NCBI GenBank assembly: GCA_047495785.1
Contig: JBLDXI010000003.1
Span: 2,418,001 to 2,482,000, forward strand
DNA length: 64,000 bases
Source of the DNA: Lepidodermella squamata
Taxonomy: Eukaryota; Gastrotricha
Direction of reading: 5' to 3'
Position 1 is the stretch's first letter. Each line of letters starts with the position of its first letter. The notes beneath the pieces are model-generated. The model did not search any database and was not told where the DNA came from. It was given only the letters and a program-made list of their open reading frames with translations. This document shows positions 29,894-42,350 of this stretch, one piece after another. Both the position numbers and the translations under genes were made by a program.

Positions 29894-32705
29894 TCAGGAA
29901 TTTTTAGCAGTTTCAAGCATCGATCGTAAGGACGAGTCAGCCTCAGCGTCTTTGAACAACAGATTCATTAAATGGTTTTTAGCAGCGAGTCCGCGTGGAG
30001 TCTTTCGGCGATCATTTTCCGTGTCAACCGAAGCATTAATTCCAAGCAAATACCTCACAACGTCATAATTACCCTCCTTAACAGCAAGATGCAAGGGCGT
30101 ATTGCCGTCTGAATCAACCAAGTTAAGATCGGCGCCCGCGTCGACTAACATCTTCAGCAAATTTAAATCGCTATTGAACGCAGCAATAGCCGCAAAAGTG
30201 CGATTTTTCTCGCCTCCAAACCCATTAACATCACAAAGCGGAATCAGTCGACGGCAAATTTCATCAGTACCAAAACTTTGCACTATGTCGAAAAGGGGCA
30301 ACTCATCTTCAGCGTCCGTTTTAGAGGCCAGCTCGGGCATTAATGACAAAATTCGGTCCAATACAACAAGATTCGTCTGGCAATCACAGAACTGTAAAAT
30401 GTTGAGAGAATCGGCTGGATCTATTCCGATATTAAAGCCTTTAGACAGCAGGAATTCTAAAACAGAAAGGTCTCCACGATGACAGATAGCGGCGAAAATT
30501 TTGTCCCGGCTGAAGCCAATTTTTCGAAAATCAGCACCCAAAATATCCCACGTAAATTCCATCGCATCTCGGCAACGGCTTTCCAGGGCCCATCGGAATA
30601 CTGAGGAACCATTCCAGTCCTTCGAGTGCAGGAATTCTGGGTCTGCTTCGAGCAAATATTTCATGGCCTCCACTTTTCCAGCTCTTGCCGCCCAATGAAA
30701 CGCATTTCCGCCGTGCCACTTGTTGAGTTTATCAATTTTGATGTCTAAATACCGAATTAAATCCACTTTCCCACTTGTTGCTGCCTTGATCAACGGCGTT
30801 CTCTGTTCATCCGCCGGATCGGGACGGGAACTCATCAGCATCATGCACTCACGAGGTATATTGTCTTGCGAGCTCAGCTTTTTTATAGATTCAAGGTCGC
30901 CATCACTCAAAGCCTTGTAGAATTTCGTAAACGCCATCGGTTGCAATTTCTTCAAATAGCGCAAAATATTAATAGGCAAAATTGGAATAAAACAGTCAAC
31001 TTTTGCGGCGAAAATTGGGGATGTGTTGAATCTAACAGCGAGGTGCAAATTGAGAATAGCTTCTTTGACCACATTTATATCCACGTTGATTGAAATGTCC
31101 TCGTCGAAAAATACCGAGCGTTCGCCCTTGAAGCATTGCAACTAGTGAGGAATGCATAATTTTTAAAATAAGAACTTAACGTAATAAATAATACTAACTA
31201 TATTTGAGAGATATTTGACCAATAAATTTGGGATAATATGAATATTTAAAAAATTTGAAATTTGAAGATTTTTTTATTTAAAAAATCTATGCAATCAATG
31301 GTTAAAAAAATTCTGATATTTTAGAACATTTCTTACCTTCTCATTTTACTCCCTTTTTCCTACGCTCAAAAAGTAAAGTAAAATTTACATTTTTTGAAGT
31401 CGATGAGAGGAATTTCGCAGAAAAATTTCAAAACTTTCGGCATAACTACGCTGTTGTCTCTGCATATACTTGAATAAACGCCAAGGCTTTTTGGTGTCAC
31501 TGAAGAATTTCTCTCACTTTAAGAAAGAAGTGAGAATCATAAGGCCGCCTAATTTTAGCTTGCCAACATGACCCCTTCGCTCAAATTCACCTCAGGTATG
31601 AAATTCATAATAGAAAATAATTAGAGCAGTCAAGGTGATTCAAGCTGGACTCCATTTTCCATGAAGGCGACTTTTGCTTAGATAACTTCACTAACCTGTT
31701 TGTCAACTTCCAAAGCGTCGTTATGAGTTCTGAGAACGCCGCCGAAGTCGAGGAAAAAAGACGAGGATTTTCTCAGTGTATTTACACAACCCATTGTGTG
31801 GTCAAAAGACGGGCTAGATATTGCTTCAAGGTATTTCGGAATCGAATCGCTAACAGCCAATTTACGGACCTCAAATTTTGCGCGGCAACGATTGATCAGC
31901 TCAACTTTACGCTGCTGCAGCTCAGCTTTGACCTTTTCAAGCGTTTCCTCGATCGCTTCGTCAATTTTTTTCTCCGCTGCTTCGCAATCCGATTCAATTA
32001 GCCCAATCCAATGTTTTACGTATTCATCAGCGTTTTTCTTCAAAACTTTTGCCTTCCGTTCTTCAAACTAAAAAAATTAAGATTTTGCGAGTCGCAGTTG
32101 GGAAAATTCAAAATTTCACTTCAGATGCAATAAAAATCGCCTCCAGCCGCAGAAATTCAGCATGAGCAGGTAGGCAGACTTCGCAGAACGTTTGATTGCA
32201 ATGAGAACATTTCGTCGGCGAGTTGGTGAAAATGTCGCCATGAGGACATGTGTGACCGAGAGAGGCCTTTTCCGAAACACTTAGTTTATCGTTGAAGCTG
32301 TCTGAAGCGCGAATTGCCACAAAATTCTTTGCAAGCCCTATGACAGCTCAATATTTCATCGAGATTCCAAATTGCCCTTCTTTAAATTATACCCTTGACG
32401 CCTTTGGGGCCTAGTGGATTAGTTGTGCCACACTCCGGGCACACTATTTTCAAGTTATGTTCAACTTCTTCAACGCACTCCAGGCAAAAGGTATGGCCGC
32501 ATTTAGGCAAAATTACTGGCTCTTCGAAAACTTCATTGCAAACCAGACAAACAACGTTCTGAGAGTGAAAAGATAGTCAAAATAAAAAATTCAATAAAAT
32601 CTAACGAACAGAGAGAATGGAGCCATCAGCAGAAACCGGCTGACCAAGGCAACTCTTCCGTAACTTCGAACTTCCATAGCCGGCGGGGGAGTCCCTCCGC
32701 TTCAT
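29894..32705 (-). CDS. RING/B-box/coiled-coil/ankyrin-repeat protein (member 6)
   Basis: Exons: 32705-32610, 32558-32393, 32337-32120, 32067-31696, 31141-29894; 699 residues. N-terminal motif LGQPVSADGSILS. RING: CLVC, PKCGHTFCLEC, CPEC. B-box-like finger: CPH, CSHC, FCEVC, H. The coiled-coil exon is 372 nt. The last exon fuses the LQCFKG segment with the ankyrin repeats. A 51-nt GTTGAC...GAAG stretch where other members have an intron is open in frame, so it may be a retained or still-spliced intron; if spliced the protein is 17 residues shorter. The ankyrin part contains SSRPDPADEQRTPLIKAA and NTPLHLAVKEGN. The 554-bp intron 31695-31142 has no feature I recognise. Confidence 0.85.
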
Positions 32706-33486
32706 TTCAAAATTCTTCACAAATATTCCACCTATACAAATATAAATTCAAAATTGCTCATTTGATCAATCATGTGAAAATTCCGTTAAAGTGTTTTGGG
32801 ATCCATCAGCCATAGGACACGGGGTGTTCCCGGTTCCGGTGCGTTCGCCATGGAAACTTAGATAAAAGCGAAGTAAATTTATCTACGAAGAAATTATTTA
32901 TAATTGCTAATATTGTTGAAAATTCGAGATCACCGACTTTTGACTCCCAAATGGGACCCATTCATGCAAACAGCCATTTTCGTGGCCAAAATTGAGAACG
33001 CCAATAGCCCTTTTCAAATACCTCTGAACGTCTCGAACTACTGATAGGATAGCACTTTCCTGATTTTTAGTGGAACCAAAGTTTGGAATTTTTAAAGGGC
33101 CCATGAAACAAAGAAAAGAAAGAACTTTTCGAAGCTTTCAACGATGTCATGATTGATCGACATATTTTTAAATGAATGATCTTCGAATTCAGGCTAAAAT
33201 TCTATATATAAGACGCATTCTTCACAGTAGAATTTATTGCCTTAATTTTGTGGAAATATTCGAAAAGGAACCTTTGGCTTATCTAAATTTAGGTTCAGCA
33301 AAATGCAGATTTGGTTTCGCTAAAAGATATTATGTTTCGTATTGATTTAGGTAAGATTTTCTCGGTTATGGAAATTGAAACGATCAAAAAATCCAAAAAC
33401 TTCGCAATCATTTTTAGTGAAAAATATTCGACAATTGACGACCTTGCACAACCTGTTAATACATCATCATAAAGCCAGGTTCTCAA
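32706..33486. other. intergenic spacer
   Basis: No gene seen. CGGGGTGTTCCC near 32820 matches the inner part of the inverted repeats at 53427-53583 and may be a solo fragment of that element. Confidence 0.4.
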
Positions 33487-36119
33487 TTATTGGTCGATTT
33501 TTCCTTTTTTTCTAGCTTCTTCCAGTGCCGATTTCACCTCCCAGTCATCGCTCGCTTCCACTTCCAAAAGAGCCATCAGAACACTCTTAGAAAATAGCAG
33601 GGCCCTTACGGTTTTACTTCGCGACTCCCAAGATGCCCTACTCTGGAGCAAAAATCTCACTACTTGAAAATTATCTGCCTTAACAGCAAGATGCAGCGGT
33701 GTATAGCCGCGTAAATCAGCCAAGGTAAGATCAGCCCCCGATTCAACCAACAACTTCAATAGGTCCAAATAGCCATTTGAAGCAGCAATTGCAGCCGCTG
33801 TGCGACCGTCATCTCTCGAAGCATTGATATTACAGAAAGGAAGCAATCGACGGCAATGTTCCAAAGTTCCGGGCGTCAACTCAATTAGAGGCAACTCATG
33901 AATAGCCAACTCAGGCGCTAATGCCAAAATTCGATTCAAAACCTGCAGATTCGTATTTTCATTGACGAATCGTAAAATATTGACATCATCGTCAGCCAGG
34001 CGAACATCCAAGCCCTTTAGCAGCAAAAATTCGAAAACAGCCGGGTTTGCATGCTGGCAAATGCTAGATAACAGTTCAGACCGGTCGAGGCCAATATTAC
34101 GAAAATCAGCCCCAAATTTATTCCACATGAATTCAACCGCTTCACAGCAGCCACTCTCTAACGCCCATTGAAACACCGAATTTTCAAGGCGATCTTTCGA
34201 ATACAACAATTCTGGCTCGGTTTCGAGCAAATATTTCATAACTTCGACCTTGCCTGATTTAGCCGCCCAATGCAAGACATTTCCGCCATTGAGCGACCAG
34301 CAGTCGAACGTATTCAAGTCAGCTTCGAATTTTTCGTGTAAATAGCGAACTAATTCGGCATTTCCACTTATCGCCGCCTTGTTCAGCGGAGTGCGCGCTT
34401 TATCAGTCAGATCAGGCCGAGAGGCCAGCATCGATAAACAATCTTCATTGGAGCTAAGATTTTTCACCGCTTCAAGATCGCCATCACTCAAGGATTTATA
34501 GAATGTTGTCACAGCCTTTGGTACAATTTCCTGAAATATTCAAATCGGAATAGGTAATTAAAAAAGCAGAGGAAATTTACTCACTGGGAATAAGGATTCA
34601 TTCAAGGCAACAGAAAGATGCAAATTAGCGAGAGATGCTTTGACCAGTTCAGCACGAATCGTTACATCAACATCATCGTCGTAAAATGCTGCCCGCTCGG
34701 ATTCGAAACCTTGTAACTATTTGAAAATAAATTTTTTAATTTAATAAATTTGACATGGGAATTAATGAGTAAGAAAAAGACTCTTGGAAAATATCCTCAG
34801 AAATAATTTTCCCAGGTCAAAACAGCCATATAAAAATTTCTGAAAAATCGGCAAAATTAAAAATATTAAAAAAAAATAAAAAGGCTACAATCGCTAAAAT
34901 CTAATGGCCCAATCGAGTCAGTATATATTTAAATATTCGAAATTAGACCTGATCAACAAGCGAATACCTTTTTATCGAGATCGAAGACGCTTTCATAAGT
35001 TTTCAGAACACTTTTGAAGTTGATAAAAAACGAGGAGGATTTTTGCAAGATGTCAACCGATGCCAGGACTGTATCGAAAGACGAATTCGTCAAATCGTCA
35101 TAACATTCAGGAATCGAGTGAATAACAGCCAATTTTCGGACTTCGAACTTCGAACGGCATCGCGTTATGAGGTCTTGTTTGCGCTGCAGCAGTTCTGCCT
35201 TCACTTTCTCGAGAGTTTCATCAATCGCTTCCCCGATTTTCTGTTCCGCCGCTTTGCAATCTGCGCCGATCGTGTCAGCCCACTGCTTGATATATTCATC
35301 GGCACTTTGCCTTATAGCTTCTGATTTGCGCTCTTTAAACTGCAATTATTTCAGTTTCGAAATGGTTAACAAAATTTAAAAATTATGCTCACATTAGCTG
35401 CGATGAATATTGCCTCAAGTCGCAACATTTCCGTGTGAGCAGGCAAACAGGCTTTGCAGAACTCGAGGTCACAGTGAGAGCATTTTTTCATCGAATCTGT
35501 GAAAATTTCGCCGTGGGGACACGATTGACCCAACGTAGCTTTTTCCAGATAACGCTTGTTGGCTTGAAGATATTCCGATGAGCGGATGGCCACGAAATTT
35601 TTCGGCAGCCCTAAAAAGAAAAATAGAATTTAATCCAATTTTATAGTGTCTTTTCGCGGAAAAAATTGAGAAATTAAGGATGCGCCAGCATTTTCAATTT
35701 TCAAGAAAATGCGGAATTTCACTGAAAATATCATAAATCCTAATCTTTCAAAATATAAATTCACTGTCAAAATGTTCATTCAGTTATGAAAATTTTAATT
35801 AGATATTACCTTTAATGCCTTTTGAACCAAGAGAATTGGTCGTTCGGCACTCTGGGCACACAATTCTCTGATCCGTCGCAACCGCTTTCGCGCATTTCTT
35901 GCAAAAAGTATGACCACACTTTGGCAAAATCACAGGATTATCGAACACATTCATGCAGACCGAACACTCAACGTTCTGGAAAAGTTGAGGAATAATTTTT
36001 TCAAATGGAAAATTCAAACTCACAGAAATGATTGAGCCATTCACCGAGATTCGCTGTCCTAGGTTGTTTTTCCTCAGCTTTAAATTCTCATCGCCGACAC
36101 GATTATTTGTTCGCTTCAT
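33487..36119 (-). CDS. RING/B-box/coiled-coil/ankyrin-repeat protein (member 7)
   Basis: Exons: 36119-36024, 35975-35810, 35610-35393, 35339-34968, 34716-34585, 34530-33487; 675 residues. N-terminal motif LGQRISVNGSIIS. RING: CSVC, PKCGHTFCKKC, CPEC. B-box-like finger: CPH, CSHC, FCKAC, H. Coiled-coil exon 372 nt, following exon 132 nt (LQGFESERAAF). Ankyrin residues 329-675 contain ASRPDLTDKARTPLNKAA and YTPLHLAVKADN. Closest to member 6 by shared exon lengths (218 and 372 nt) and sequence (NFVAIR, SLGHTCPHG versus TLGQSCPHG). Confidence 0.88.
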
Positions 36120-36347
36120 TACCAAATTTCTCAAAAAAATAACCAATCTAGTACAATAGATTTTCTTCAAAAATTAATTTTAATTGATGGATGGATGGTA
36201 AAAGCTCCAACGAAAGTCGCTAACAAAATTATTTACATAGTAAGCCTACAAATCATCTCCAACAATGAAAAAAGGGGAAATGTTACCATTTCCTTAGTTA
36301 GTTATAAATTTCAAGTTTTCCTTGAGCAAATGGTTGACAACACATGT

Positions 36348-38877
36348 TTAGATACGAGTCTCCTTGCCGTTCAACATTTTCTCGACATTTTTGAAAAGCA
36401 GTATGAGCCCAGCATCGCCAGATGCAATAGCAATATCATTCGGAGATTTACCCTCCTTGTTTCGTGATTTGATGTACGGCGATTTCTCCAACAAAATTTG
36501 AACGATTTCGTTAAACTTCTCCCTCGTCGCAACGTGGAGCGGCGTGTTACCAGCACGGTCGGGCCGAGTAAAATCTGCTCCGAGCTCAATAAACAGTTTT
36601 ACCAATTCAACGTCATTTTTAGACACCGCAATTAAAGCGCAAGTTTTTCCATCGCCAGTCACCGCATTGACCGCATTTTTAGTGAACGAGGCCAGTTTAC
36701 GGGCAACTTCCAAGAGTCCTTTCTCTGCAGCGACGTGAAGCGGCAATCGGCCAGATTCATTTTTCACTTCGGCAAGAAATGGTACCTCTTGAAGAACACG
36801 ATTCAATATTTCAAGATTCGTAGTGTCAGTAACTCGATGGAGAATTGTTTCACCACCAGGAAAGACGAGGTCAAGTCCACCACCTTTTAAAAGTAGAAAC
36901 ATGAAAGATTCCAATGTACCGATCTCAAACGCTGAAACGAGTGGCGTAGCCCCGTTTAGGCTTGTAGCGTGCAAATCAGCCGCTGGGAGGCTCCAAAAAT
37001 ATTTCAGCAGCTCCTCTGAGTGACTCATAACCGTCCAATGAAAAATCGTCTCGCCAGCCGAATCTTTTATCCTCGCTAATTCCGGGACTTTTTCAACCAA
37101 ATATTTCGCTACTTCAAAGTGGTCATAATACAGCGCCCAGTGTAAAGCCGTCGCCCCGGCATAGGTACACTTTGGACCACGTTTTGGCACCACAGTAGCG
37201 TCTGCGCCTAATTTTTCAATCAAATATTTGACCATTTCGAGGTCTCCAATTGAAGCGGCCTTGATAAGAGGCGTGACGTTGTGATCAATCGGATCGGGTC
37301 GCGATGCAGCCATCAGCAAACTTTCGCTGGGTAAATTGTCCTTGTTTTCATAGCTTTTTATAGCATCCAGATCGCCATCAATTATCGCCTGGTAGAAATG
37401 GCTAATTTCCAAGGGTTGTACTTTCTGAACGTAAAAAAATTAAATCTCGCTCAAGATCGAAAAATAAAATGATACCTGCTTTTTCGGCACAGTGCAAATT
37501 TCATATTGGCAAGATGCTGTCAGAGTTGAAATTGCTTTTCCGACCAAACTTGCATCCGACGACAGGCAGCTTAAGCAATCGTAGAAAACTTGATGCTCCC
37601 CTTCCATTCCTTGAAGCTGAAATTTGAAAAAAATATTCAATAGTCTGTGGCCCATCTAAATGCTCGAAATCGGCTGGTCAAGGTAAAAAATTGGCCGAGA
37701 GGCGAAAAGTGAATGTCACAATTACATCGCCGCACGAAAAATACGACGAGGGCTAAAATTTCTAAATTTTGGCAGAAAATTCATCGAAAAATTTTTCTGG
37801 CCATTTTTCCGGATTTTTAGCTAATTTTTTCCGCTAGAAATGAATGATATAAATTATGAATACTCACCTTTTTATCAGTTTCAATCGCTTTTTCATTCAA
37901 TTTCACGACATCGGTCAATTTCACAAAAAACGAAGACGATCGAGTCAATTTGGAGATCGCGTTTAGCTGCTCCTGAAAATCACCGCTCAACAACGCTTCG
38001 AAATCTTCCTGGATATAATTTGAAGCCTTCTTCCTCTCGGCGCCGAAAAACGAACGGCACTGCAGCAAAAGTTGTTCCTTGTGACTCGACAGAGCAGTTC
38101 TGATTTTCTCGCTCATGTCATCGATAGTTGACGATATTATTGTTTCAACACTCCTGCGATCTGCATCTATTTTTTTGACCAAGTCATCGACCAGGCTATC
38201 GACATTTTGCTCCAATATACGATCTCGCCTGATAGCAAACTGAAAATTGAGATATTAAATAGATAAAAATCTAACATTTCTATCACGCACATTTGAAGCG
38301 ATGAACGCGGTTTCCAATCTCAGTAACTCAGCGTGCGCGGGCGAGCAGGCTTTGCAGAATTTTCTATTGCAATGAGAGCATTGCTCACCGGCGTCCGTGA
38401 ATAGCCCCTGATGAGGACAGAAATAGCCCAGACGAGACTCTTCCACATTGTTCTTTTTCGTCGCAGATTCGACGTCGTCCGAGAAGCGACTGGCAACATA
38501 GTTGGTAGTGCATCCTAATAGGAACAAATCGAATGAATTTTCTATTTTAAAATTTTTGTTTCTCACCAATGACACCATCTCTTCCGAGCGGATTCAGAGT
38601 TCTGCAATCAGGGCAGCAGATTTGACCGCCAGTTGAGATCGACTCGATGCATTTCAAGCAGAAGGTATGGCCGCATTTCGGTAAAATGACAGGATTCTTG
38701 AAATTGCTTAGACAAATCGAGCATGAAACTGACTAGAATAGCAGATGGATAAATTGTTGAGTCATTCAATATCAGCGTCACCTCAAAAATGGAACCGCCA
38801 ATTGGGACAGCATCGCCCAGACAACTCCTTTTATTTGTGGCCAATTTGCCAGATGTCCCGCTGTTTCCTCGCTTCAT
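36348..38877 (-). CDS. RING/B-box/coiled-coil/ankyrin-repeat protein (member 8)
   Basis: Exons: 38877-38782, 38732-38567, 38514-38291, 38239-37868, 37616-37476, 37424-36348; 691 residues. N-terminal motif LGDAVPIGGSIFE. RING (about 35-78): CSIC, PKCGHTFCLKC, CCPDC. B-box-like finger (about 115-150): CPH, CSHC, FCKAC, H. Coiled coil 163-286. Ankyrin residues 334-691 with about eight repeats, including ASRPDPIDHNVTPLIKAA, GATALHWALYYDHFEVAKYL and NTPLHVATREKF. Likely a cytosolic E3 ligase-type protein by architecture (inference). The first ATG in good frame is used; a TTG-initiated extension was discarded. Confidence 0.9.
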
Positions 38878-39822
38878 GTTAGCAGCGAGCAAAAATAACG
38901 AAAATTGCTCTATAATTTAATAATAAGATAATAAAGATGGGACAAAAAAATCACAAAGCTGCACATGAGGTTTCCAAGTTTCATGACAACAAATGAGGTT
39001 TCCCAACAACAAATGCGAGCGATCATTTTAAAATAATACGCGCATTTTTTTCTATTAATTATCATAAATTTAAACGATTTCCGACTCAGCTTCCGCTTCA
39101 AGATCCATCTCAACAGCATCTCGGATGACCAATTTTCCAACCCGCATGTCGGCAAAATGAATGTTTCTTCTGATCACCCACTGAAATGTGCTCCACGCAG
39201 AAATGGCAAATAAAATAGGAAAAATTAAAGCTTAAAACCACAGCGCAACACAAATCAACCAAATTGCAGCAGGATAAAATTGCAACACATGAATTATTTC
39301 TGTAACTTGTTGGTTCACTATACCCTATACCGAAAAGACATGGGATATAGGTAGTTTTTTACGCTTAATCCGAATATGTAAACCGAAAGGAGCCATTTCC
39401 ATTTTTACTCGAGTTGTACCCAGTTGTACCGAGGTCCCTGGAATTCAAACGAATACCACGGTCGGATTATGCGCCCCGATGACATCTATTGGTATGCCTT
39501 AATTTTACTTGTTTCACTATTACGTCTGAATAAAAGACGCGCAATCGGGGCGGCTTTGTTTACTTCGAGGGCGCGTTTATTTAAAATGAGGGCCAACGTT
39601 TAAATTTTGGGGCGACAGATTATATTTTACTGATAATAAAATTAACAAATTTGTGCTATAGCCAATAATTTAAAATATTCGTTAATCTCAGGCAAAATAA
39701 ACGAGCAACAATGAGATTCGGCGGAAATGAATGAACAAATGAATCGAAGTGAAATTACATAGAAATAAGACGAAACAATTTCTTTCAGGCCAATATTTGT
39801 GTTTGGAATAAATTAAAGCCAG
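38878..39822. other. intergenic spacer
   Basis: 945 bp between members 8 and 9, mostly AT-rich. Short open frames only. A slightly G+C-richer patch near 39380-39600 has no recognised feature. Confidence 0.5.
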
Positions 39823-42206
39823 TTATTTTCCGGCGTTTTTGAACGGTTGGATCAGCCCAACATCGCCGGAAGCAGTAGCTATGTCCAACGGAGTTTTTCC
39901 TTCACTATTCTTCGATTTGATGACGGGATAATTCTTCAACAAAATTCGAACAATCTCGTAACAACTCCCCTGAGCCGCAATGTGGAGAGGCGTATTACCA
40001 GCAGGGTCGGGCACGGTGAAATCTGCTCCGAGCTCAATAAACAGCTTGACAAGTTCAATGTGATTTTCCGATACCGCAATTAAAGCGCAAGTTTTTCCAT
40101 TGCCAGTCACCGCATTGATGTTTTTGGTAAATGCGGCCAGTTTACGGGCAACTTCTACGAGTCCTCTTACAGCTGCGATGTGCAGCGGCAATCGGCCAGA
40201 TTCGTCCTTCACACCAGTTAGATGTGGCGCAGCAGTGAGAATAAGATCCAATACTTCAAGATGTGTGACGTCTCCGACTCGATGAAGAATGGTTTCACCG
40301 CCAGATAAGCGTTTTTCAAGTTCAGCCCCTCTTGAAAGTAGAAATTTGAAAGATTCCACTGTACCCTCCTCACAAGCTGACACGAGAGGTGTAGCCCCAT
40401 TTAGGCTTGTTGCGTGCAAATCAGCCGCCGGGAGACTCCAGAAATATTTCAGCAGCTCCTTGGAATGACTCATTACCGTCCAATGAAAAATCGTCTGGCC
40501 AGCCGAATCTTTTATCCTGACTAATTCTGGAACTTTTTTGACCAGATATTTCGCTACTTCAAATTTGTCGTAGCGCAGCGCCCATTGCAAAGCCGTTGCA
40601 CCAACAAATTGACATCGGGGCCCACTTTTAGCACGTACAGTAGCATCGACACCCAGTTTTTCGATTAAATATTGCACTATTTCCAGATTCCCGAATGAAG
40701 CTGCTATCATCAAGGGCGTCAAGTTGTGATCATTCGGATCGGGCCGCGATGCAGCTATCAGCAAACTTCCGTTTGGTAAATATTCGCTATTTTCGTAGCT
40801 TTTAACGGCATCCAAATCACCGTCCTTCATCGCTTGGTAGAACTTTGTAATTTCAGCCAGAGGCGCGATCTAAATTATAAATTTCGTTTGATGATGGTTT
40901 GGAAGTGTTTCCGATTTCGGATTATGAAATTCAATCAACTTTTGCTACAATTACTGAATTCAAATCGTTAAAATTACCTGCTTTTTTGTCAAATGACGAC
41001 TTCTGCACTTTAGGGCAGCTGTGAGGTACGCAACAGCCTTATCAATCCTTATTCGACTCGACTCGAGGCACAATTTGTACTTGGAAAACATCGTATGTTC
41101 GCCCTCTAGGCTTGAAAGCTGTGAAAATGAGCAGAATAGATATGTCGATTGAGCAAAAAATTGAGAGTTATAAATGTATTACCACCTTTTTGTCAATTTC
41201 GATTGCTGCCCGGTGTAAGTTGACCACATCCGTTATATCAACGAAAAATGGCGACAGCCGGTTGATTTTGCTGAGGCTACTCGCTTGCTGCTGAAAATCA
41301 CCGTTAGATAACACTTCGAAATTGTTCTTCATACAATCCTTGGCTTTTGCTATAATAGCCTCATGAAACGATCTGCATTTTCGCAACATTTGTTCCTTGA
41401 GCTCTAAAAGAGCAGCTGAGACTTCCTGAATAATTCCGTCAATTGATGATGATATTTCATCCTCTCGATTCTCGCAATCTTCGGTAATTTTTTCGACCAC
41501 GTCATCCACTAGTTCATCGAATTCCTGCTCCAAAATACGATCTCGTCTTTTAGAAAACTGAAATTGAGAATAATCCATTAGCAAATCCTAGTACGAGTAC
41601 GCATTTAAATTACATTCGAAGCAATAAACGCAGTTACAAGTCTCAATAATTCAGCGTGAGCCGGCAGACAAGCTCGGCAGAATTTTCGATCGCAATGAGA
41701 ACACAGCTCAACAGCGTCTGCGAATAGCCCTTGATGAGGGCAGAAATAGCCCAGACCAGAATCTTCTCTTTGTTCGCCATTTTTTCCGGGTTTCAAGTCC
41801 TCCAGAACACGATAAGCAACAAAGTTTGTCGGATAACCTAATTTGGAAAATAGTTTATGTTTCGATTGAAAATTTTCAGTTTTTCACCTTTGACGCCATT
41901 TTGCCCCAGCGGATTAGGAGTTCGGCATTCAGGGCAGCAAATTATACCGCCGGACGCGATCGATTCGGCGCATTTGAAGCAATAAGTATGGCCACATTTC
42001 GGTAAAATCACCGGGTTATCAAAATTGCCCAGGCACACCGGACACGTCACGGACTGCAACGAAAGTAATTCCAAAGTCAATAAGTTCTAGCTTTTAAAGC
42101 AATTAATCACCGCAAAAATAGAGCCTCCAATCGGCACAGACTCGCCTAAACTAATTCTTTTAGTTCCGCTCACTCGGCCAGGTTTCTCGCAGTTTCCTCG
42201 CTTCAT
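39823..42206 (-). CDS. RING/B-box/coiled-coil/ankyrin-repeat protein (member 9)
   Basis: Exons: 42206-42111, 42053-41888, 41837-41614, 41557-41186, 41118-40978, 40869-39823; 681 residues. N-terminal motif LGESVPIGGSIFA. RING: CPVC, PKCGHTYCFKC, CCPEC. B-box-like finger: CPH, CSHC, FCRAC, H. Exon lengths equal those of members 8 and 10 through exon 5 (96, 166, 224, 372, 141). Ankyrin residues 334-681: ASRPDPNDHNLTPLMIAA, LNGATPLVSACEEG and NTPLHIAAQGSC. The RING exon shares a run of about 50 identical bases with member 10, so these two are recent duplicates or have been homogenised. Confidence 0.9.
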
Positions 42207-42350
42207 TACAGGAGCGAGCTAAGATCAAAAAGTTTCTACCATAGGTTCAAAAATTTTAATTTTCATAATTTGGAATTAAGGAGAGAAAAACGGGACATCC
42301 TCCCTTCGATTTCTAGTTTGACTCCAAATCCAACTAAATTGCTTATTGAG